DNA of 64,000 nt. Origin: Nemopilema nomurai (Eukaryota; Cnidaria; Scyphozoa; Rhizostomeae; Rhizostomatidae). The stretch spans positions 646,966 to 710,965 of the forward strand of contig ML133409.1 of NCBI GenBank assembly GCA_003864495.1, given 5' to 3'. Position 1 is the first letter of the stretch; each line of letters opens with the position of its first letter. The position numbers and the translations under genes are program-made. Below the pieces are notes generated by a model. That model was not told the origin of the DNA and ran no database searches. It saw nothing but the letters and a program-made list of their open reading frames with translations. Of the stretch, positions 10,101 through 23,700 are shown piece after piece.

Positions 10101-13076
10101 AACATTATAAAAATGCATAGAAATATCAAAATAGAAATTCTTTAAAAACCAACTCATGTTCATTATGAATTGAAGATGTTACCGACAACTAGTAGCATGT
10201 AATTTTTATAACGTCTGCTGCTTTGCCTTGAATGTATTATTAGCTATTTATTATACTTAGAGGAATCATTTTCCAGCTCTAAAGTTAATCAAGGTTTCGA
10301 TGATTTACTTCGGAGGAAGACGAGAACAACACGTGCGTTTGAAAGCGTTCCGAATTTTCTTTGTGCAATACTCTCTGGATGTCGAGAACTGTCCTTCGTC
10401 AAGCGTGCTCTCATGACCTTGACGGATTCATCTGCCGTTTCTGAGTCTCTATCTCCCTCAACACATGCAGATACAATGGCCAATGATTGATAAAGATAGG
10501 CACCAGAGGAGACACTCCTTCCACTCAAAAAACATTATCCAACCATTCGCCAAATGTTTGCACATTTTCTGCGTCACATTCTCTTTTGACCATTACCTTC
10601 GTGATGTTTCTTTTACCAAATTAAACACCTCTTCATTGCACACTTCTCTCCAGCGGTCCGCCATAACCCATCACACAACATGGATTTATTTGAACATCAC
10701 GCTGATCGAAATTCTTTGGGAAGCGATGCGAAGGAGCACATGATTGGCGGTATTGTGGCCAATCAGCGTACACTTATATCCTCTTTTTGGTGCTAAAAGC
10801 CCTAGCCTAGTCTTTGTGTAAGCCTTGTTTTCGGATACGCCTCGTTTTCATATGAGCCTCGTTTTTGTGTAAGCCTAGTTTTCATGTCAGCCTCGTTTAG
10901 GTGCCAAAAGCCCAAGCCTCGTGTACTCAGATATGAAGGCTTTACACCCACGCCATTAAAGCATTTCCAGACCGTTTTAGGAGCTCTAACCAAATGAAAT
11001 CATGCCTGAGATCAAGCACCCGGATACGTGACACATAAAACAGTACTTACTCTTACTGTGGGGACACAGTTCCGGGGGTTGATAAGATCCACCACTTTGC
11101 ATGAATTTGAGCTCTTCTTTCAGCTGCTCCCAATCGATGCTTGTTTCATTGACGAAGAGTCGACCGACTGTCGAGAAATGTTGAGAAAATGACGACTTTG
11201 CAAGCATTGACAAATGGCACACTCAGTAATGGGGCTTCTTTATGATTTGCCTCTGATGCACACGAAAAGATGCGAGTCAATTTGCAGTTTTTATAAATAT
11301 TGGTACCTAGAAAGCAAATGCGTCTGTAATGCCTTCAGTAAATAACTTCCATAATGCAACCTCTTAAACTGCTTCATGTTCCTGTTTATAAGTGTTCACC
11401 ACACATTTGTCAAAGCAATGTTAAAAAGGTTATTATCACAATTATCTCATGTTTTTGGTTTTCATTAGAAAGAAATTGCTAAAACATGATTGTTGCATGC
11501 ATAGAATACGTTTTTGTTCAACCCTCCCAAGAGTATATGGGTGCGAAAAAGAGTGCTTGATTTATTTTGTCAGTTTTTGGTCATTTATCGATGCTATTTT
11601 GATATTTTGTGAAGGTTTCCAGTTCCTTAACAACAATCATTTGACACCCGGCATCTGGATATAATTATTGACAGGTACTGACGTCTTTGGCTGGCTCGCT
11701 TACCGGTACGAGCCTTTATTCGCCGATGGCTTAGTTTTAGACTTTTTGAAGCATTTGAGAGAAAATCTAAAAGTTGCTCTGAATTGCACAAAATTTCTGG
11801 CAGTTTCCCGCTAAACGCAAAGCATTAAAAAATGGCATAGGTTTGGCACAACTCAAATTCATATCACGTCACATCACATACTTCTTGCGTTCGTTATCTT
11901 TGGCATTCTTAGGGGAAAGGGGCCGTAACAAGACGATCGTTACAAAATAAGATCGCTTAGTACTCACAGGCACAAAGTTGCTTTCCACTTACTGATCACA
12001 TGTTAGAGAAGAAAGATGGCGCATCGTAGAATAGACTTGCATTGAAAGACGTTGGCACGATTACCTTTTCGTAATGTATAATTTTCCATGTTGATACATT
12101 GGCTCTGCCAATAAAACAGTTTCGCTGCCTTCTAGTCCGTTTACCTTCCCAGCGATATCCCTGATCACGTGAGGCAATCGAAGGAGCAGAGCTTTGATTT
12201 GATTCGCTGATATTCTCCGGTAGCGTGGACAAATTGATTCGCGCCACTTTAACTACGCCAATGCCCTTTGAGTTTTGTTCGTGAAAAATGACCCTTTTAG
12301 CTCAACTGATTTTGGGAGAACAGAAAAACTGAACAGAAGACCCAAATAAGAATTACAGCGCCAGCAAACAGTTGCAGTCAAGGAACTCCAGCGAGAAATT
12401 TCATCCACTAACGCCAAGTCATTAAAATCAAACAACGTGGCAAACAGCCAAGTACAAAGTTTAGGCTAAAATCTAAAATAGTTAATTCGAAGTAAAGAGT
12501 AACCCTCCAAAGAAAAGAATATTTTTCCGGCAAAACATACAAGCAGAGTGTCTCAACTACAGTTATGAAAAATTAATCTAAACTAAAGATAATGAGCCTT
12601 GGTCCAGTGTCCACGAGAATACACGGATTACGAGAGGTTTCTTGAGGAGCGCTTGGACAATAACCTTGCATGGTTCCTTTTAAAAATACAAGATTTATCT
12701 GCCTACACAGCGCCTTGTGGGATAAAATATTATCTCTTAAAATAACAAGGCGCAATACCGCCGGATAATAACTTAATCTTGCAAAGGACAATATTACTTA
12801 CAGTAAAAAGACAACGAAATAGTCGAAACTCTCTAAAAGCTATAGCTCACCGAGTTTTTTGCCTTTTGTACAGTTCTCTAGAGCCACAGATTCCTCTAAC
12901 GAAATCGGAACACTTTCCTCATTTGAAATGGGTACCTTTACAAACCTCTTTTCAACAAAGATCCTACCGTACTCCGCCGGTATACCCTTATGGAAAACCA
13001 CAATGACCAGCAGAAATAAGGCCAAAAATGCCACCAATTGCAGCAAGGACCGCCTTTGCTTCATACGGTTAAACAT
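7185..13076 (-). CDS. B4GALT: Beta-1,4-galactosyltransferase, complete 8-exon gene
   Basis: Golgi enzyme transferring galactose (or GalNAc) from a UDP-sugar to GlcNAc-ended glycans. Coding exons on the minus strand: 13076-12851, 12252-12145, 11167-11051, 10079-9967, 9159-8972, 8157-8035, 7813-7718, 7350-7185. All introns are GT/AG with consistent phases, giving about 378 aa. Visible features: a type II signal anchor after the first ATG (LLQLVAFLALFLLVIVVF), the SGGSYQPPELC stem-domain junction, IIVPYRDREEH at the start of the catalytic domain, HDVDLIPEDD (metal-binding DVD, about residues 220-222), and GWGAEDDN (about 281-288, the family WGWGxEDD motif). An in-frame TTG at 13118 lies upstream, but the first ATG is 13076. 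Exon 2 (stem) is supported only by splice sites and phase. The subfamily (B4GALT1-4 versus others) is not resolved, so no number is given. Confidence 0.93.
8250..8407. repeat. Tandem repeat, unit about 36 bp, in B4GALT intron 5
   Basis: Four to five diverged units built around GACATAACCTCTAAAATTA followed by a GACCTC/GACGTC variant, head to tail. Intronic, with no coding sense across units. Confidence 0.8.
9172..9514. repeat. Minisatellite: three copies of a 115-bp unit in B4GALT intron 4
   Basis: Units start with TACAGTCTAGGATG at about 9172, 9287 and 9402, giving an exact 115-bp period with only a few substitutions. The array begins within 15 bases of the acceptor of exon 5 (exon starts 9159). 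The long open frames seen across it are a by-product of the period, not a gene. Confidence 0.95.
10802..10890. repeat. Short imperfect repeats (AGCCTCGTTTTCATATG type) in B4GALT intron 3
   Basis: Five or so diverged units of about 18 bp with the core GCCTCGTTTT / GCCTAGTTTT. Only the repetition is clear. Confidence 0.65.
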
Positions 13077-14772
13077 CGCAGCTATTTTGGAGATAAATCT
13101 GCCGGTTCCCGTTGGCAATGAGAAGAAATCGAGGTAAAAATAGTTCAGTTGAAAATATAGAAATACGGAAATACTTGAACGGCATCTTGCCCTGCCCTAG
13201 CAACACATTACTTTCCTAGAACAGCATAGGCCCAAGGAAACGCAATTTAATGTTTTCTAACGTGGCGAGTTTCGTAACTGGACGAAGCGGAGAATCCGGA
13301 CGCTCAGGTGAATTAGCCGGTACATTTATGCGGATCGATGGGTCTACTGTAAAAGCAACGCCCATCTTAACTACCTTTAAGGCGGATAATATTTATCCGG
13401 CACAGTGTTAACCAGGCACATTGGTCTCTCACCAAACCAAAGGCTCAGGCGCGGGCAAAACAAGCTGCCTAGAACTAGTTTCCTTTACTCAGTGTTAGTA
13501 GGTACATGAAAGATGTTAGTCTATGTGCTCGATGAAGACATGACATTTGACAATTGACAAATGCCTCCCGCCTTCTTGAAACTCTCCATCGCAGTGTTAA
13601 GCTTTGCTATGAGTAAGCTACAAGTAGTGGAGTGATGCCTCACTGCTTGGCTATTAAACGGGAAAAAATCAACGGAAATTTCAATAGAAGATGAGTTTAA
13701 TCAGCCTAGGAAAAGTCGAAAGTGTCTTAACTGTCTTGACGAGTTTTACGTCATATATCGAAGTTTTCAACCATGTCAGTTGGAATGGAAAATCCTAGAA
13801 TCGTCTAAACGAGAATGTATTCAGAAGTTCAATTTCAGCATATAAGAGGCCAGGTTAATACCGTATATCCTCGAGAGCCCCAATGACTGGCTGGTTTTAA
13901 GTGGGGAATGTCTTGTGTTGTTTCATTCAATAGTACTTGAGAAACGTGGTGTTTGCAAACACTTTGCAAAAAATACGAAGCAAAAATGTCCGACGGATAC
14001 CACAAGAAGTGTTGGGATTCTGCATAGAAACGTTTTGCATTCTTCTAAGCAGCTATCAGGAAATATTGCCATAGCGCCAAGACTAGCGAGCAAACACGCA
14101 TTCGGTGGCCTAATTCTGCGCAAACAAAACCACGTGGATGAATCTCTGGCGTACCATTTGCCGGAATACAATTGCAAGGGCGTCGTCTGACAACAAAGCC
14201 AAGCTACTAACAAGTGCTTGAAGAATCCCGCCCCGTCCTGTGCGAAAAAAAAGCAACCTATTGGGTGAACAGACGTGACATTAAGGACGCAATAATGCAA
14301 ACATATCTGTTTATCATTAGCTAATTGCAAGAATGCGTTTTGCTGCGTAAAATAAACATCTGCACGAAAGGACTCTTGATGTACTAAAATCTGAGAAACA
14401 CTCCATGCATAAGGGACTACAAGGTTTAGCGCGTTATGATATAAAAACCGATCTTCTCCAACTCTTCAGTGTCTTTCTTTGGACTGATAGAACTAAAATG
14501 TTGACCAACAAAAACCACCCAAAATATGACGAAACGATCAAAATCTCAACATGCTTTTTGTCAACCAAATATAAGAATATTACAGTTTTATATAATTCAA
14601 TTTACCAGAAATCAGCCCTGAGATATTATGAGATTTTATGAAATATGAAATAGCTTCACGGGTATTAAAATGAATCACTGCAACGAACTTCCAAACGCGC
14701 GATACATTATCGCTAAAAGCTTTGTTTTCCAATAATTTGAAAATGCGATTTCTCAATTAACGCGTGTTAACT
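13077..14772. other. Intergenic region between B4GALT start and FTSJ3 end
   Basis: B4GALT starts at its right-to-left 5' end here, and FTSJ3 ends at 14773. Overlapping open frames on both strands at 13915-14330 (up to 135 codons) have no recognisable domain, no splice context and mirror each other, so I do not call a gene. Confidence 0.4.
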
Positions 14773-17700
14773 TTATCGGCCCTTCTTTCCTTTAGCCTTT
14801 TTACCCCGGCTCTTCGTCTTTTCTTTGTTCTTCATTGCTCTTATGTCTTTCTTCATTCTCGGATCAACAACTTTGTATAGCCCCTTCACACCAGATGGCC
14901 TCGGATATTTCTTGCCGGCTTAAAAAGAAAATCGTTTTTACATAAGATAATTGAAGACTGACAACATTTACTAAGCGAATTTAATCAAGAGAATTGTACT
15001 TTTACAATATGAAAGAAAATTCACTTACCAAGGCCCTTCTTTGCGACAACATATTTCCTCTCGATTTTCTTCTTACTCAGTAACCCAGCGTTCTTGTAAA
15101 TCCTAGGGAAATTCATAAAAATATTAAAAATTCTTGATATAAAAAATCCTCAATGATTTCTCGAGTTTCTCAAGGTCATTTCATCTAACCACAATCAAAT
15201 CAGCTGGAATGCATAATAAAATTTCTATATAGATAAATGGTATAATATGCATACGATTTTATTTGAGACATCTTTTCTTTTTCTGATACGTCTTGGGTTT
15301 CCAATATTGTGTCAGCCTTTTTGCGGACCTTCTCCATTTTCTTCATCATCTACAGTTGGAAGAAATTCAGATATCGATAATATCTTCATCAAACTGCCTT
15401 CATCATCAATTACATCAAGAAAGTAAATGAAAGATCTGAAACAGCCAATGTCTATTTGAGAAGGGCATGATACAATACTAAAAGCTTTCAACCTCTCCGA
15501 ACTAAACTACGCTAGTATGCAAAAATTATCTTTTCCTTGCTTCTTACTATGGTGAAATTTCTCACCACAAAACATTTACTCACAAAAGTGATTCTTTAAA
15601 AATTTCAATCCTAGTCCATAAATCTCTAAAACCGAACGAGAGAACTGAGATAAAAGTGGAATGTCTTCCGTCAACTTTCAGTGACTGTGAAACGAAGAGT
15701 TACCAAAGTGCTAGCATTAGCTTCTACAAGAACAAACACTGTACAGAGAATGCGACCAACTGTAACCAAAATTCACCTTTCGTTTTTTCCTTGCTTGCGC
15801 TTCCACCACTTTCTTCATAGGCCTGGCATTAATGGCCTTGAGCCTTTCCTTGTAATAGAATACATCCTCTTTCGTAATCGGCAGCTTGATTGACGTGTGC
15901 TTTTTCTCCTCATCCGCGAACCACGCCGGCAGATTTTCATCACCGTAAGAGAATCTGGGAAACACAATTACTCGCATCAAACCTGATCTACAAGCTATTC
16001 AACTTGAACTAAATTAAATGTGTACATTCTCTGCCAAAAGTCTTGGAACACTTGCCCTAATTTACGCATCGCGCAAGTTGCCAAATCCCCGCCCCGCAAA
16101 CAATGTGGCGCAAAAGTGAATAATCCTAAAAACAAAAGTGAAGTATTCTCATGAACCTATGCCCTTCCCCTAAAGATGCAACATTGTTTAAGGGGGCAAG
16201 GGGGTTGCAGCTACCAAGGAGAGACGGAAATAGAACGAGGGTTGCAAAATCAAAAAAATATCACGGTGTTCCAACTACTTTTGGCAGATATTGTAGCTAT
16301 AATGTGTAGCCATACAAAATTGGGATGAATATTTCATTTTTCCACAAAAGTTAATAATGTGTTTTATAATTGATCGGTCTGGAAGCACTTGCATTTAGGC
16401 AGAGAAAAGATGTGGATTTTCTTGCTTTCTGAGGGAGAGAGATTTCTATTTCCGCAGAGAAAGACAGCGCACTTTGAGGCCGTGCAAAAGGACAATCTAA
16501 CACAGTTTGTTTCATTTTAAAGAGAATGTTCCTTTGTGCACCTCCAAAGTGTACATCACAATCTCTACATCCTCAGTTCGCCTTACTCTCTAGATGGCGA
16601 CATAACAACCATAGATAAAAAGTATATTGATAACAAATACAGAAGAATTTCAACATCCAATAGCATCTGGGAAATCTTTGAAACAATGGAGACTGGTAAA
16701 AAAGAGTCTGATTGGGGCTGGTAAATCCCTATTTGTCTAGAATTCATTGGAATCGCGTGACAGGCGACTTGCGGCTTTCAATTCTGTAAGGCAAGCTCTT
16801 TAAATAACCAATCTGACGGTTCTGTTTGGAGAAGAACTCTTGACTCAAAGAAAAACTAATTAAATTAGATGAGCACCTGTTGTATGCATCATCGACAATA
16901 TCTCGCTTTCGTTTCCTGGAGGTAGCCATGGCGGCACCAAGGGCCAAAGCCTCTGGAGTAAGGAATCGGCTGGCTACAATACAAAGAGATTGACGGCTTG
17001 TAAAAGAAGGTTTGATGACAACTAATCCAACAACATTTCATTCAGCAAAAACTCGGTTGTATGAAAAACAAAGACGTTAGCTCAAGAAGAGGGAGGGAGA
17101 AAGATAACGAGGAAGATAAGAATAATTGGTGTTATGTTCTGCAGATCGTGAACGGCTCTGGTGACTGGTGACTCACCTTGATGCTTTTGTGAAACTACTT
17201 CAAACGACCCCGGCTTCCCATCCGACTCTTTCTTGTCTTCAACAGTTTTTCTCCCTTGAGAGATGCTGCGGTCGTCGATTTCAGAATCATCACTGTCACT
17301 GTCATCTTTCTCGTCATCATCTTCCTCGTCATCATCTTCTTCTGCATTTTCTTTACCTGCATTTGCTTTACCTGCATCTTCTTTACCTGCATTTGCTTTA
17401 CCTGCATCTTCTTTACCAGCATTTTCTTTACCTGCATTTGCTTTACCTGCATCTTCTTTACCTGCATCTTCTTTACCTGCATCTTCTTTACCTGCATTTT
17501 CTTTACCTGCATTTTCTTCTTGCCTTTCATTCACCAACTCTGCGTTTGACTTCAGCTTTTGCTGATTCTTTTTAGCCTTCACCGTGTCAATTTCAGACTT
17601 TGTTCCAGTTTGTTCACCTAAAAGAACAAAATATCATCAACTAATAAATTTGATAAGACGGAATGAGCTCATGAGCCTGAGCAGACCCAGATAGGCTTCT

Positions 17701-20700
17701 ATTGACTGACGACGAATGTCATTTTCAAATATTCAGTATTCACTATAAGCGCCATCACTCTCCATACGCATCTTCGTATTCCTCAGTTACGTCACATGCC
17801 GTTTTTGCAACGGCCAATATCTAAATTAGCAAACGCGGTACACCACAAGCTCCCTCACTATTAGCACTGCAAGCATGCCCCTACAAGCATCCACCAATAC
17901 AACAAGATTACCGTAACAATTTACCGATGATGACAGCTCCCTTCTTCTTGTGATCTTTCATGATTTGCTCAATATCGTAGTCCTCAGCCGCCTCTTCTTC
18001 ATCCTCGATAGACTTGAAAATATCCTGAAACAAAACTAGGTTCTAGATATTTGCCAAATTGCTAATTTGTTAGAATAATTTCTCTTGATAATTTTCTTAA
18101 GTGACGTAAAGTATGAGAAGAAAAAGATCCATGTAAAGAACTATCTAGACAGGGGAAATTGCTTTGATAAACTAACCAAATACCTAATACCAATTCTAAA
18201 AACCAGAATTTTGTAGTATACTGATTATTGTTTTATTTTCCGAAATAGGCTCAAAAACTGAAAATCATGTGGTGGATAACGTCAATTAGAACCTTGAAAC
18301 GTACGAAAACTTTCATAACTTTTAAAATACTCTAAATATGAAAAAAAAATAGTCAATATTTGTCTAGCGCGTGAAGAGTTTTCATGTTATTCGTGAATGT
18401 TTTAGTTTAATTTTTGAGCAGCAACACTTAATCTCTAACTGATGGCAAACAGCTCGAATATTTGTCTTCTCTTGGTTTTTACATGTGGCTGTGTTTGCAA
18501 TATAAAGGTCCAGCTTTTTACAACAGTGGTCATAACAACTTGACAGATGAATTTCAATCAAACCCATTGATAAAAAGCTCTTAAATAGCATGCTGGCAAA
18601 AAATAATAGCTTAGAGTAATAATGAAAGGACACGAGATCATAAAGAATCACCTGTTTCGTTATAAACATATTCTAAAATGATGCCAGATTCTAAGATAAT
18701 GCCTTCCATTGAAACTTTTTTATAACTCTAACCCGAATCAAAAATTATGTAAACATTCGATTGCTTTCCTGTTTCCTAGTTGCTTTCCAGTGTCACAGAT
18801 AAGAGGTCTGTATCGAATGTTCCAGAGGATGTTCTTAGTGATTAAAACAGTAGTGCTGTGTCAAGAAGACCTGATGAGCCACTAAAACTAAAAACCAACT
18901 ACGGATCATAACCCAGAGCAACACGAGGGACTGAGCATTAGTCAACCATCAAGTTAATCAGCCCAAACCAACGAACATTAATGAAAAGACTCAGCGGGTT
19001 ATCACCACATCTTAGTCAAAGAAAGCTGCTATAGGGCATTTCTGTGTCTCTCGGTTCCAGCTTGGTAAAAATGAAACCAACCTTTTTGAACCACTGCGAT
19101 GTTTGGCCAGTCGCACCCTTGATGTCTGCATTGACCAATAGTGGATTGGTAGCTTCGGGCCTAGCATCAAAACCAGAGCTTAATGCGACTACATCATGGG
19201 ACAAATTCCTCGAACAACATCATAAACTGTCAAAAAGCCAACTATACACGGAAACCACTTGTGATCATAAGCAAGACATTAATCATAGAGTGTTAGATCA
19301 TAGATCACAAGCAACAACTTCCTTCTGGTCTTTAGTGAAACTGATTCCACCCGTTTTTGCAAACAGTTAAATAAACCCAACTAAACTTGAAAAACTACTT
19401 GTAATCAAAGGCAAGACCTATGATAAAAAAATCTTAAGCAAAACGTATGCATACCTTTTCTGTTTCTTCTTCAAACTTTCTACAACTTGTTTCTGCTCTT
19501 TAGTGAGTTTAATTGATTCATCGTCGATGTTTGGCCGCTTTGGTCCGTACATGTCGTCATCGTACAACTCATTTTCATCATCACTACTGCCCGAGTCGCC
19601 ATCTGATTCGAATTCCAAGGCATCTTCGTCGTCTTCGTGGTAAAGTTCTTCATCAGCATCATCATTCTGGTCTTCCCCTTTGCTTTCAACTTTACCCAAA
19701 TGCTACGTTTGAACAATAAGGAGATGATCACTTATACACTTTACAATAATAGGGTGCTATTATGATACAGGTTATAGCATTGTGACCAGGGTTGCAACAG
19801 ACCTTAACAATGAGACTATCACTATAGAAATAGAGAGGAAAGACCAGAAGAACTAATAAGAAAATGTAATGCACCTCCTTTGACTTTATCGCTGACAATC
19901 TGAAGAGATCCATCTCCACTGCATCATTGTTATCTCCAGCAGCTTTCTTTCCCAATCTCTCGCTCACTTTTTTCTTCATTTCACGATCACGCCTTTTCTT
20001 CCTATGATGAAAAGAAATCCCGATCTTCTGATTCTCATCGGCCCAGTAAATGGTAGACGTTAAGATTTTCTTAGGAAAACTTCATCCATTTAAACCCCAA
20101 TTTCTACTAAAACAGCTATGGGAAAATGCAAACTTTCGACAGATCGTTCTACACTGATTTAATAACAATTATCAAGAAATGGAACTAGGGAGAATTATGC
20201 GGCTAAAAGCCATTTACATTGACGATCAAAGATTTACTTCCTTGGATGCGAACCACTTTGTTCCACTGTCACTTTGTTAAAAGACCACACGTTTGACTAC
20301 TGTCATCACGGAGAAAGAGGAGGCAAAGGAGGCAAATGAGGCAAAAGAGGAAAGGTTAAGGAACGGGTAGAGCGGCTTGAATCTGGTGGGGAGCAGAGGC
20401 AGAGGGAAGACACTAACATAGGGACGAAATGATAGCGGGGGAGGGCTCACCCCATATCTGAATGAGATTAGTTCTGCAAGAATGACCACAAGCTTTTCAT
20501 ATTATTATTCTTAATTAGTATATCGAAACATAAGTAAATCGATTCTGACCTGCTACCCTTTATCATGCATGGTGCCAAGCTTTTTTTAAATTCTCTATGA
20601 AGAACGCGGAACTAATAGCACAGTAGGAAGAATGTAAACCACTACCTTTTTGCTTCGTGCCTTTCTTCTTCTTTCAGATCTTTAATCATTTTATCTAATG

Positions 20701-23700
20701 ACTCCTGATGAGAAAAAAACATAAAAATAATTTAAAGAAAGATAAGAGAACTAGGATAAAAGACAGAAATGGCATCGTTCTCTTGGTATAGATATAAAGG
20801 ATTCGCTTCAGGGAAAAAACCTAAGATGACATGGCTAACAATTGCTTCGTGCAAAACGTCGAAAAAATCATTCCCGCTCAGGCTTAACTGAGGCCTAACG
20901 ATGACTGTTCTAAAACGTTCTCACAACCCCACGTTGACATGGTTTTGTTCCTCCAAATTTATCTCCTATAGAGGAACTCTTTTTAAAAGGTGTGTTCCCT
21001 TGTCATTTTCTCTCACCTCTGTTTCTTCTTCATCTTCCTTAGCGCTCTCAGATTGATTCTCTGTTTCTCCGTCACTTATTTTCTTGGCGTCTTCTTCCTC
21101 TTTGCGAATCTTCTTCCTCCACGTAAGAATACCCCTGTAAGCAGAAAAGAAACAGTTACCTGAGGCCAATAACATCGTCAACAAAGTTTCCAGGTATCTT
21201 GGAATTGACCCTCCTACAAATTGACCAGCTTTTCAAATCAAGAACGAAAGAGAAAATTGAACGCTTCATAATGCCAGCAGAAGGGATTGTTTTATTAAAA
21301 AAATACTGGTCCTAAAAATTGGTATCAAACAGCATTCGTTACCAAAATTCAACAAAAATGGTCGGAATGTAGCTTCAAAGATGAACAACGTGTTGGAGTT
21401 ATATCTGCCAGTATACACTGATAGGAGATATCATTTCATATTAGAACAAAGGGTACTATAAGGCACTGACTTCAGTTCTTTCTTTCCAAGAACTTTTATA
21501 TCATCGCAGCAAATTTTTATTTCGTTCGTTGTTAAAGGGTGATTCAAAATCTTTTCATCATCCAAAATCAGCTAAAATCAAAAGACAATAGTAAAGAAAT
21601 GCAACCAGCAAGCGAGAAAATCAATATAAAAAGGGTTGCATCTTCAGTGTAAAATATTAAATGCTTCACTTGTATCTATTCTCTGACAATCGTGAACTAT
21701 AGGAACACAATCAGTAAGATTTGACGGGAATCGAAAGTGCAATAAGGCAAAAAAGGCCACTGAAATCTTGAATGACGATAATGGAAATATAGCCTATTAA
21801 TTGGGAAAAATCATAATAAAAGCAAAAAACAGCAAAATCCAATAAAAGTCGAATCTTTTTGGCCTGAAAAGGGAGATGACATAATTTATGATTCTAAGTT
21901 GAATAACATTTTGCACAGCTGACCTGATTTGTCGTCGAGAGCATTTCAATGGGATTGTCACAAGACATGAAATCGGAAACTTTGTTCGATGTAAACAGAG
22001 TGTAATTGCCTTCCTCATAACCATCCCTTTGGCGTTTGTGTTTCTGGAACAAACATAAAGAAACAGAAGAAAGTTAATAATGTTATGCTATTGAATAGAA
22101 GGTACATTGAACGGCTTTAACTAGCGATATAAAGAAGAAGCTGCAAAGTTTAAAAAAGGTTACCACACCAAGGTATTACTTCAGGATGGTCAGCCTGGTA
22201 ATTAACATGAACTTACCTCCGGCTTGAAGATGTCGATCTTTTGCTTTTTAGTCTCCTCGGTTTCTTTGAAGACGTGCTTCAAATCCAGTAATTTCTGGTC
22301 TAATTTAGCGGGTGCCAGAAAGCCCTAACAGATGTAGACGTATGGAGACATTATAGCTAGGCATTTGAAGGGGCAAATACATAAAATAATTGCAAATGAA
22401 ACACGAAAACTCATTTAAAAATATTCACTGTAAAAAGTAAACTTTAAATCTAGAGTTCTGCCCAAAGATGTATTGTTGCAAATTTTCTCAATGTACATAA
22501 TACGTTTAGGGCATAGTCATAAAAATTTGTAGGGCAACTCATTGCTGAGGTTAGAATGTACAAAGCTACCATAAAAGTTCATTTTTGCGACCTAAGAATT
22601 TCAACTTGATTGCGTATTGTATGTTTATGTTTCATCACGAGTCAAAACATGAAACAAAGCAGAACAAGAAAACATCCGTCCACTGGCTTCTAAACAGAAC
22701 AGTAAATCATTGGCTTCAAAATAGAACAGACAATGATAGCCCATTTGGCGTCAAAACAAGTTGTTTATACTACACTGCATATTTTTCATTGCATAATTTA
22801 ATAAGAAATGAATTGAAATCAAATGAAATCAGATATTATCACTTCTTCCACACTGCAGATAAATACGCTTTGAAACCACATTCATAAACATTTTGGAGAA
22901 AAGAAAATACATCCTGGTTGCCAAAGTCCACATAACCCAAATGGCTGCAACTATAGCGCCAAGCCTGGAAATATCTTAAAATTTAAAATTGATGGGTGAT
23001 GAGGATTAACATATAGCCGAAAATAAATTGCGCTATATAATTTTAGGTAGGAAGTAATTACGTTTACAGTGCGGAGGGGTGTGAAATGTGCCACATGTTT
23101 GTATGAAGCTTACAGGCCTAGGCTGCCGTAAACTGTTTAAGCATTATTGCGTAATACAACTTGGTTTAAGCTCCAGTCATGATGTGAATAAATCAATGTT
23201 TGACATGTTATATACCTGGCAAACAACAAATATTTCTGCTGATTCATTTCTTGAAGCCTAGAAGATAAAAAAGACTTTTGAGAGTTTCTTAAATATAATT
23301 TTAGAATTAACTTCCATATCATTTGTTGTAAAAATCAAACAGTGGTGATAAGGGCATTTCTCCATTAAAGTATAGCTGCAAATGGGCAACACCTTGAATA
23401 GGATTATTACTATAGGAAAGGCGGTTTACAACAACATAACAATGTTTTATTTTGTAACAGAAGGTTTTCACAAACATTTTCAACAGACAGAAACTTCCAT
23501 CGTTGATAACTATTGAGAACCAGTTAGAAATAACAAAGGGTGAAGGATTAGTTAACACTTGCTTTCTCTCCATATCGTCTGCTAAAAGAGAAATTAATAT
23601 AATCTTCATAAACCAAAAAATTGATTTCTAGCGCCATAATTTTGCGGAACTTCAAATGGATTAATAAAAACCAGAAGTGCTATGCGTGAAAACTCAATAT

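Noticed and set aside
13915..14330. Overlapping frames of 91 (plus) and 135 (minus) codons
   Set aside because: No domain, no splice or start context, and they mirror each other. Probably chance.
15375..15425. Possible box C/D snoRNA in a FTSJ3 intron (TGATGAT ... CTGA on the minus strand)
   Set aside because: Only about 45 nt between boxes and a 3-bp terminal stem; too short and weak.
17168..17575. Leu/His-rich, Ser-rich and Phe-rich open frames on the plus strand
   Set aside because: They are antisense and shifted readings of the FTSJ3 pentapeptide repeat.
18870..18945. Possible box C/D snoRNA on the plus strand (CTGATGA ... ACTGAG)
   Set aside because: Antisense to the host gene and without a terminal stem.
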